NCBI RefSeq assembly: GCF_030711595.1
Contig: NZ_JAUJUJ010000001.1
Span: forward strand, 124,001-188,000
From: Stenotrophomonas sp. YIM B06876
Lineage (GTDB): Bacteria; Pseudomonadota; Gammaproteobacteria; Xanthomonadales; Xanthomonadaceae
DNA length: 64,000 nucleotides
Reading direction: 5' to 3'
The translations under genes were made by a program, and so were the position numbers. The notes beneath the pieces were generated by a model. The model searched no databases. It saw only the letters and a list, made by a program, of their open reading frames with translations, and was not told where the DNA came from. Every line of letters begins with the position of its first letter. The first letter of the stretch is position 1. This document shows, piece after piece, positions 59,254-64,000 of the stretch.

Positions 59254-60096
59254 TCAGAACTCGATGTTGTCGATCAACCGGGTGGTACCCAGCCGGGCGG
59301 CGATCAGGGCCACACGTTCACCGGTGCTGTGCTCATCGGGCTCACTCAGATCCGGCCGCCGCACCACCGCATAGTCCACCTCGAAACCTTCGGCCTGGAG
59401 CCGGGCAACCGCATTGGCCTCGATTTGCGGCCGTGGCGCACCGGACCGGCTGGCATCCCGCATCGCCACCAGCACGCGCCGGATCGCGGTGGATTTCGGA
59501 CGCGTGTCGGCCGTCAGATACTGGTTGCGCGAACTCATCGCCAACCCGTCGTCCTCGCGCACGATATCGCCGCCGATGATCTGGATCGGGAACGCCAGGT
59601 CGGCCACCATCTGCCGGATCACCGCCAGCTGCTGGTAGTCCTTGCGCCCGAACGCGGCCACATCCGGCTGCACCTGGTTGAACAGCCGCGACACCACCGT
59701 GCATACGCCATCGAAGTGGCCCGGCCGATGCGCGCCTTCGAGCAGGCTGCTGATGCCCGGCACATGCACATTGGCAGCCAGCTCCACGCCAAACGGGTAC
59801 ATCGATTCGACCGTGGGCAGCCACAGCACATCACATCCAGCCTGCTCCAGCCCGGTGGTATCGGCCTCGGGCGTACGCGGATAGCGGGTGAAGTCCTCGT
59901 TCGGGCCGAACTGGGTCGGATTGACAAACACGCTGGAAACCACGCGATCGGCATGCTGCCGCGCCAGCTTGACCAGCGAATAGTGGCCGGCATGCAGGTT
60001 GCCCATGGTCGGGACCAGTGCCACGCGCAGGCCGGCGCGCTTCCAGCCGGTGACGATGTCGCGCAGCCGGGAAAGTTCGGTAACGGTTTCAATCAT
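59254..60096 (-). CDS. panC: Pantothenate synthetase
   Basis: PanC joins pantoate and beta-alanine using ATP. The 280-residue enzyme has the adenylation motif [13 protein letters not shown], the [15 protein letters not shown] pantoate-binding segment and the GRKDYQQL motif. Its start overlaps the panB stop by four bases, so the two are translated together. Confidence 0.97.
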   Translation of the reverse strand: MIETVTELSRLRDIVTGWKRAGLRVALVPTMGNLHAGHYSLVKLARQHADRVVSSVFVNPTQFGPNEDFTRYPRTPEADTTGLEQAGCDVLWLPTVESMYPFGVELAANVHVPGISSLLEGAHRPGHFDGVCTVVSRLFNQVQPDVAAFGRKDYQQLAVIRQMVADLAFPIQIIGGDIVREDDGLAMSSRNQYLTADTRPKSTAIRRVLVAMRDASRSGAPRPQIEANAVARLQAEGFEVDYAVVRRPDLSEPDEHSTGERVALIAARLGTTRLIDNIEF

Positions 60097-60908
60097 GAGG
60101 CGTAGGCATGTTCTGCGTCGGGAAAGGTTCCGGCGCGCACGGCGTCGGCGAAGGCCCGGGTGGCACCGGCAACCGAGCCGCCTTCGGCAAGGAAATCCTT
60201 GACGAACTTGGGACGGCGATGGCCGCTGTCCAGACCCAGCATGTCATGCATCACCAATACCTGGCCATCGCACTGCGCACCGGCACCGATGCCGATGGTC
60301 GGCACCGGCACTTCGGCCGTGACCAGTGCGGCGAGCGGGGTCGGCAGGCATTCCAGCACGATCATGCTGGCACCGGCCTGGACCACGGCGGCGGCATCAT
60401 CGCGCAGCTGCCGGGCGGCATCGCCGCGGCCCTGCACCCGGTAACCGCCCAGGCGCAGCACCGATTGCGGCGTCAGCCCCAGATGCGAACACACCGGGAT
60501 TTCGCGCTCCACCAGGTACCGGATGATGTCCAGCTTGAAGCCTGCGCCCTCGATCTTGACCATCTCCGCGCCGGCCTGCAGAAAGCGCAGCGATGCCTCA
60601 AATGCTCTTTCCGGGGTGGCGTCGGCACCAAACGGCAGGTCGGCGACCAGCAGTGCGCGCTGCAGCACCTTGGCCACGGCCGCGGTGTGATAGGCGATGT
60701 CGTCCACCGTGACCGGCAAGGTCGAATCGTGACCCTGCACCACCATGCCCAGCGAATCGCCAACCAGGATCAGGTCGACACCATTGGCATCGAAGGTGCG
60801 GGCGAAACCGGCATCGTAGGCGGTCAACATCACCAGCTTCTGGCCATTGCGCTTGGCCTCGGCCAGCGCGGGAACGGTCCAGGGCTTGCTGTCTGCGTGG
60901 GAGCTCAT
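60093..60908 (-). CDS. panB: 3-methyl-2-oxobutanoate hydroxymethyltransferase
   Basis: PanB makes ketopantoate from alpha-ketoisovalerate with methylenetetrahydrofolate. The 271-residue TIM-barrel protein has the [16 protein letters not shown] metal-binding segment, the catalytic glutamate region VKIEGAGF and the C-terminal [20 protein letters not shown]. It follows folK by 31 bases and overlaps panC. Confidence 0.97.
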   Translation of the reverse strand: MSSHADSKPWTVPALAEAKRNGQKLVMLTAYDAGFARTFDANGVDLILVGDSLGMVVQGHDSTLPVTVDDIAYHTAAVAKVLQRALLVADLPFGADATPERAFEASLRFLQAGAEMVKIEGAGFKLDIIRYLVEREIPVCSHLGLTPQSVLRLGGYRVQGRGDAARQLRDDAAAVVQAGASMIVLECLPTPLAALVTAEVPVPTIGIGAGAQCDGQVLVMHDMLGLDSGHRRPKFVKDFLAEGGSVAGATRAFADAVRAGTFPDAEHAYAS

Positions 60909-60939
60909 GAATTGATAACGGATGGCGATGAGCCGTGCA

Positions 60940-61428
60940 TTATCCCCCTATCGGGGCGATACCGCAGGTTTTCAGATCATCCAGGGCACTGCGCACCGTG
61001 CCACGGCCCGGGATGACCGCGTCAGGAGCGATATCGGCCAAGGGCAACAGCGCGAAAGCACGCTCATGCAGATAGGGATGTGGCACCTGCAAGTGCGGCA
61101 GAGCAATGACCTGCTCGCCGTACAACAGCAGATCCAGATCCAGCGTACGCGGCCCCCAGCGCTCACCCGGCAGGCGGATGCGACCAAACGCGCGCTCCGT
61201 CTGCAACAACGCCTGCAGCAGCTCCGGTGCGGAAAGACCGGTATCAACCACCGCCGCGGCATTGATGAAAGGCGGCTGCGCCTCATTGCCCCATGCCGGC
61301 GTGCGGAACAGCCGCGAACAGGCGACCACACGGGTGGCAGGCAGCCGGTCCAGCGCGACCATCGCCGCGCGCACCGCGGCTTCGGCGTCACCGAGGTTGG
61401 CGCCCAGACCGATACTCGCCCTCACCAT
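60940..61428 (-). CDS. folK: 6-hydroxymethyl-7,8-dihydropterin pyrophosphokinase
   Basis: FolK transfers pyrophosphate from ATP to the pterin precursor of folate. The 162-residue product has the start [14 protein letters not shown], the [24 protein letters not shown] signature region and the [14 protein letters not shown] segment of the family. The longer frame upstream lies inside pcnB. It follows pcnB by four bases, a pairing common in gammaproteobacteria. Confidence 0.95.
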   Translation of the reverse strand: MVRASIGLGANLGDAEAAVRAAMVALDRLPATRVVACSRLFRTPAWGNEAQPPFINAAAVVDTGLSAPELLQALLQTERAFGRIRLPGERWGPRTLDLDLLLYGEQVIALPHLQVPHPYLHERAFALLPLADIAPDAVIPGRGTVRSALDDLKTCGIAPIGG

Positions 61429-61432
61429 GCCC

Positions 61433-62812
61433 TTACTCGCCCGACGCCACACCACCGCTACTGGTGCGTCGACGCCGGCGACGACGACGTGGAGCATCAC
61501 CTTCACCCCCCTCATCGATGAGGGAGACATCCGCTGACGGGTCGAACTCATGTACGGATTGTTGCTGGGTCAACTGCCAGAACGCGATGTCGTCGGCATG
61601 CTCGCTGGAAGCGGTTTGCCGCAGCACAAGGAAGTCGAACGCGGCGCGGAAGCGCGGATGGCTCAGGGTGCGGATCACCCGCTTGCGCTGGCGCGAACTG
61701 AAACGCGACTGCAACAGCCAGATTTCCTGCATTGGCAACGAAAAACGCCGCGGCAACGCGATGGTGGTGAGCTGGTGCAGGGTCACCCGGTCCGCGGCGC
61801 GGCGCTGGGCTTCTTCGGGAGCCAGTCCCTGCTTCTGCAGCAGGATCATCGAGCGGCAGAACGCCGGCCACAACAACAGCGCGAACAGGAACGCCGGCGA
61901 CACTGGCTCGTCGTTGGCGACCCGCGTATCGGTATTGCGCAGGCCTTCGATCAGCATCCGCCGCAGCGCGCCACTGCGATTGCTCTTCAGCGCCGCCGCA
62001 GTTTCCGGGAACAGCACCGCCAGCAGGCCATACCGTTCCAGCCCTTCGAAGCTGGCCACAGCATGCCCGGACAGGAACAGCTTGAGCACTTCCTCAAACA
62101 GCCGTGCCGGGGCGGAATCGGCGAGCAATCCTGCCAGCCGCGGAATCGGCGCGGCGGTGGCCGCCTCGATCTCGAAGTCGAGCTTTGCCGCCAGCCGCAC
62201 TGCGCGCAGCATGCGCACCGGATCTTCCTGATAACGCTGCTCGGGATCGCCTATCAGCTTCATCAGCCGCGCCTGCACGTCCTCGAAGCCACCGACATAA
62301 TCCCGCACCGAGAAGTCTTCAATGGCGTAGTACAACGCGTTGCAGGTGAAGTCGCGACGCACGGCATCGTCTTCGATGCTGCCGTAGACGTTGTCCCGCA
62401 CCAGCATGCCGTTTTCCATCTCGCGATCACCGCTGCCATCGTCACTGTTGGCGCGGAAGGTGGCGACCTCGATGATCTCGCGGCCGAACACCACATGCGC
62501 CAGGCGAAACCGGCGGCCGATCAGCCGGCAATTGCGGAAAAGATGCTTGACCTCTTCCGGCGTGGCGCTGGTGGCCACGTCGAAATCCTTGGGGCGTCCA
62601 GCTACCAGCAGGTCCCGCACCGCGCCACCCACCAGGTAGGCGCCGAACCCGGCATCGCGCAAGCGGTACAGCACGCGCAGCGCGTTGGGGCTGATGTCCT
62701 TGCGGGAGATGGTGTGCTGATCGCGCGGAATGGTCCGCAGGGAGAACGGCGTTGTAACTGGGGAATTGATGTTGGCGCTTCCGGTTGAGGTTTTGGGATT
62801 GCCCAATGGCAT
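61433..62812 (-). CDS. pcnB: Poly(A) polymerase I
   Basis: PcnB adds 3' A tails that mark RNAs for decay. The 459-residue protein has the nucleotidyltransferase motif YLVGGAVRDLLVAGRPKDFDV, the RRFRLAHV segment, the RNA-binding RRDFTCNALYY region and an Arg-rich C-terminus. I start at MPLGNPKTS, where a promoter-like region ends only ten bases before the ATG. A start 13 codons upstream would overlap that promoter. It begins the pcnB-folK-panBC run and is divergent from tRNA-Glu. Confidence 0.93.
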   Translation of the reverse strand: MPLGNPKTSTGSANINSPVTTPFSLRTIPRDQHTISRKDISPNALRVLYRLRDAGFGAYLVGGAVRDLLVAGRPKDFDVATSATPEEVKHLFRNCRLIGRRFRLAHVVFGREIIEVATFRANSDDGSGDREMENGMLVRDNVYGSIEDDAVRRDFTCNALYYAIEDFSVRDYVGGFEDVQARLMKLIGDPEQRYQEDPVRMLRAVRLAAKLDFEIEAATAAPIPRLAGLLADSAPARLFEEVLKLFLSGHAVASFEGLERYGLLAVLFPETAAALKSNRSGALRRMLIEGLRNTDTRVANDEPVSPAFLFALLLWPAFCRSMILLQKQGLAPEEAQRRAADRVTLHQLTTIALPRRFSLPMQEIWLLQSRFSSRQRKRVIRTLSHPRFRAAFDFLVLRQTASSEHADDIAFWQLTQQQSVHEFDPSADVSLIDEGGEGDAPRRRRRRRRTSSGGVASGE

Positions 62813-62822
62813 CCAGGTCAAT

Positions 62823-62851
62823 ATACTAGCGCGCTGCGCCGGACGCGACAA
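62823..62851 (-). promoter_or_regulatory. pcnB promoter, near-leaderless
   Basis: On the minus strand TTGTCG (62846-62851), exactly 17 bp, and TAGTAT (62823-62828) form a good sigma-70 promoter. The predicted start at about 62816 leaves a leader of only about four bases before the pcnB ATG. It lies four bases from the tRNA gene on the other strand. Confidence 0.6.
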
Positions 62852-62854
62852 AAT

Positions 62855-62929
62855 GCTCCCTTCGTCTAGAGGTTAGGACGTGGCCCTCTCAAGGCTAAAA
62901 CAGGGGTTCGAGTCCCCTAGGGAGCACCA
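62855..62929 (+). tRNA. tRNA-Glu (anticodon CTC)
   Basis: This is a complete tRNA of 75 bases including an encoded CCA. The 7-bp acceptor stem pairs 62855-62861 with 62919-62925. The anticodon arm TGGCC-CTCTCAA-GGCTA carries CTC at 62888-62890, reading GAG. The T arm has the canonical GGTTCGAGTCC. It is close to E. coli tRNA-Glu in the D arm (TCGTCTAGAGG). A CTC isoacceptor adds to the usual TTC form in a GC-rich genome. Confidence 0.96.
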
Positions 62930-62948
62930 ACTCCGTCAGCGCTACATA

Positions 62949-62975
62949 AAAGCCCCGCCATGCGGGGCTTTTTGT
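62949..62975 (+). terminator. tRNA-Glu terminator
   Basis: A perfect 10-bp stem (62949-62958 with 62962-62971), a CAT loop and TTTTTGTTTT follow the tRNA by about 20 bases. Confidence 0.93.
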
Positions 62976-63263
62976 TTTCCGCCCGCCCGGGTCCTGCGGG
63001 CACCCCGCATTTTCCATTGCGGGCATACCCCCGCCGGGGGAGCGGCGGTATCCACGGAAGCGGGCCGGTGATGCCTGCCTGCCCGGGCCGCGGCGCTGCA
63101 ATCCACCTTGGGCCCGCACTTCACCGCTCCGGCACATGCGCCACGGAAACCTGCGGCCCGGTGCGCTGCGGCACCCCGTCCCACCTCACAGGCAAATGAG
63201 AACGATCCGAACCCAGGGCAGCATCCTGCTCTAGAATTGGCATGGTTAAAGCCGGATCCTGCC
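62976..63263. other. Intergenic region before fdxA
   Basis: About 290 bases of GC-rich sequence without a supportable gene. TAGAAT at 63232-63237 could be the fdxA -10, giving a leader of about 20 bases, but no good -35 is present. Confidence 0.5.
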
Positions 63264-63587
63264 ATGCCCTTCGTCGTTACCGAAAACTGCATCAAGTGCA
63301 AACACACCGATTGCGTGGAAGTCTGTCCTGTGGACTGCTTCCATGAAGGCCCCAACTTTCTGGTCATCGACCCGGACGAGTGCATCGATTGCACCCTCTG
63401 CGAGCCGGAATGTCCGGTCAACGCCATCTACCCGGAAGACGATGTTCCCGCCGGCCAGGAGGGATTTGTCGCGTTGAATGCCGAACTGGCCAAGGCCTGG
63501 CCGGTACTGACCATCCGCAAGGACCCGCCCGCCGATGCGGAGGAGTGGAATGGCAAACCGGACAAACTGAAGCTGCTGGAACGCTGA
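63264..63587 (+). CDS. fdxA: 7Fe ferredoxin FdxA
   Basis: This 107-residue ferredoxin should hold a 3Fe-4S and a 4Fe-4S cluster. The cysteine pattern is [14 protein letters not shown] then [12 protein letters not shown], and the N-terminus [11 protein letters not shown] and acidic C-terminal tail match the bacterial FdxA family. It is a cytoplasmic low-potential electron carrier whose partner is not evident. I start at ATG 63264. A longer frame upstream runs through the intergenic region and is not conserved in kind. Confidence 0.95.
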   Translation: MPFVVTENCIKCKHTDCVEVCPVDCFHEGPNFLVIDPDECIDCTLCEPECPVNAIYPEDDVPAGQEGFVALNAELAKAWPVLTIRKDPPADAEEWNGKPDKLKLLER

Positions 63588-63616
63588 GCCGCTCACCGGG
63601 ACACCACACAGACAGA

Positions 63617-63638
63617 AACGGGCGCCGCGGCGCCCGTT
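63617..63638. terminator. Terminator palindrome between fdxA and the partial gene
   Basis: A perfect 22-base palindrome (10-bp stem plus GC centre) lies 30 bases past fdxA at a convergent junction. It has only short T runs on either side, so its efficiency is uncertain. Confidence 0.7.
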
Positions 63639-63660
63639 CTGCCATCCGACCAGAGCCGGA

Positions 63661-64000
63661 TCAGCCGCCCATGCGGGTCTTAAGCTCAGCCACCAGTTTG
63701 ACCGCGGCCGGATCGGTCGCCGGCAGGCCGCGCGGATCCACCGCCGACACATAGGCGCCGGCGTCCACTGCGACCACGCGCACCAGGAAGTTGCTGCCTT
63801 CGTAGGCGACGTCATACGAACCCAGCAGCTGCGCACGGCTGGCGATAGTCACACCCTCGATGGCGGCCAATGCATCGCCCACCTTGCCGAACGCCTCGTC
63901 ACGGGTACCGCTGACGGTGAAGCCGCTGTGGCCGGCTTCAGCCTGGCCGGCAACCGGGGTGGGGCGCGCCGCTGTCGAGGCCAGTGCCGGCACCTGGGCC
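63661..64000 (-). CDS. Unknown protein, C-terminal part (runs off the window)
   Basis: Only the last 113 or so codons are visible, and the 5' end lies beyond the window. The visible part opens with an Ala/Pro-rich linker, followed by a compact domain, GFTVSGTRDEAFGKVGDALAAI then ASRAQLLGSYDVAYEGSNFLVRVV. The helix-then-strands pattern resembles the helix-grip fold of BamC-type lipoproteins, but the similarity is weak and I would not name it. An exported or membrane protein is possible, since the linker looks extracytoplasmic. It converges with fdxA. Confidence 0.6.
   Translation of the reverse strand, partial: AQVPALASTAARPTPVAGQAEAGHSGFTVSGTRDEAFGKVGDALAAIEGVTIASRAQLLGSYDVAYEGSNFLVRVVAVDAGAYVSAVDPRGLPATDPAAVKLVAELKTRMGG

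Noticed and set aside
62846-62851. Reading the pcnB start 13 codons upstream
   Set aside because: It would place the start codon inside the -35 element of a well-spaced promoter. The ATG at 62812 fits better.

Overview
The window looks like chromosomal core DNA from a GC-rich gammaproteobacterium of the Xanthomonadaceae/Lysobacteraceae, most likely Stenotrophomonas or a close relative. This rests on protein content and order (der-bamB-yfgM-rodZ-pilF-rlmN-ndk, rpsA-ihfB-lapA-lapB, pcnB-folK-panBCD-pgi, a RegB/RegA pair, the family-specific transmembrane repetitive protein) and on one GTAG-headed hairpin repeat of the Stenotrophomonas SMAG type between two beta-oxidation genes. I see no insertion sequence, prophage, CRISPR array, rRNA operon or plasmid-type gene. 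Long open frames opposite the real genes are GC-rich shadows.

Layout. 0-4.5 kb: the 3' end of murB, an EamA transporter overlapping it, and a large periplasmic-sensor diguanylate cyclase. 4.8-10.3 kb: purine and one-carbon genes guaA, guaB, folD, and a rhodanese-MoeB fusion. 10.5-17.1 kb: a minus-strand cell-envelope and translation cluster (der, bamB, yfgM, rodZ, pilF, rlmN, ndk). 17.3-21.7 kb: a plus-strand fatty-acid degradation operon (PsrA-like TetR regulator, HAD/enoyl-CoA hydratase fusion, thiolase) with a perfect PsrA-type operator in front. 22-30.3 kb: a minus-strand block cmk, rpsA, ihfB, lapA, lapB, then an O-antigen initiation pair (WbpL-like and WbpM-like) and galU. 30.4-35.2 kb: zinc-independent L36, a small secreted protein, the agmatine-to-putrescine pair aguA/aguB, a GNAT and a TraB-family membrane protein. 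35.2-42.9 kb: a tripartite-type efflux operon (membrane fusion lipoprotein plus two RND permeases, no outer-membrane channel). 43.1-47.2 kb: two small c-type cytochromes, the transmembrane repetitive protein, nfuA, a pterin dehydratase and a TonB_C-fold lipoprotein. 47.5-52.7 kb: rluC and rne divergent, then an orphan LuxR-type response regulator. 53-57 kb: PAP2 phosphatase, ispG and regB/regA. 57.2-62.8 kb: pgi, panD, panC, panB, folK, pcnB. 62.8-64 kb: tRNA-Glu(CTC), a 7Fe ferredoxin and a partial gene.

Most of the window is ordinary housekeeping and I found no clearly new defence or mobile system. The items most worth a second look are regulatory: a terminator-like hairpin in the ndk leader, the PsrA box overlapping the predicted tetR start site, and several genes (moeB, nfuA, ispG, pcnB, possibly regB) whose -10 hexamer lies six to ten bases from the start codon, suggesting leaderless or near-leaderless mRNAs. 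Also notable are the unequal proton-relay residues of the two RND permeases and a compact, lower-GC O-antigen initiation locus.
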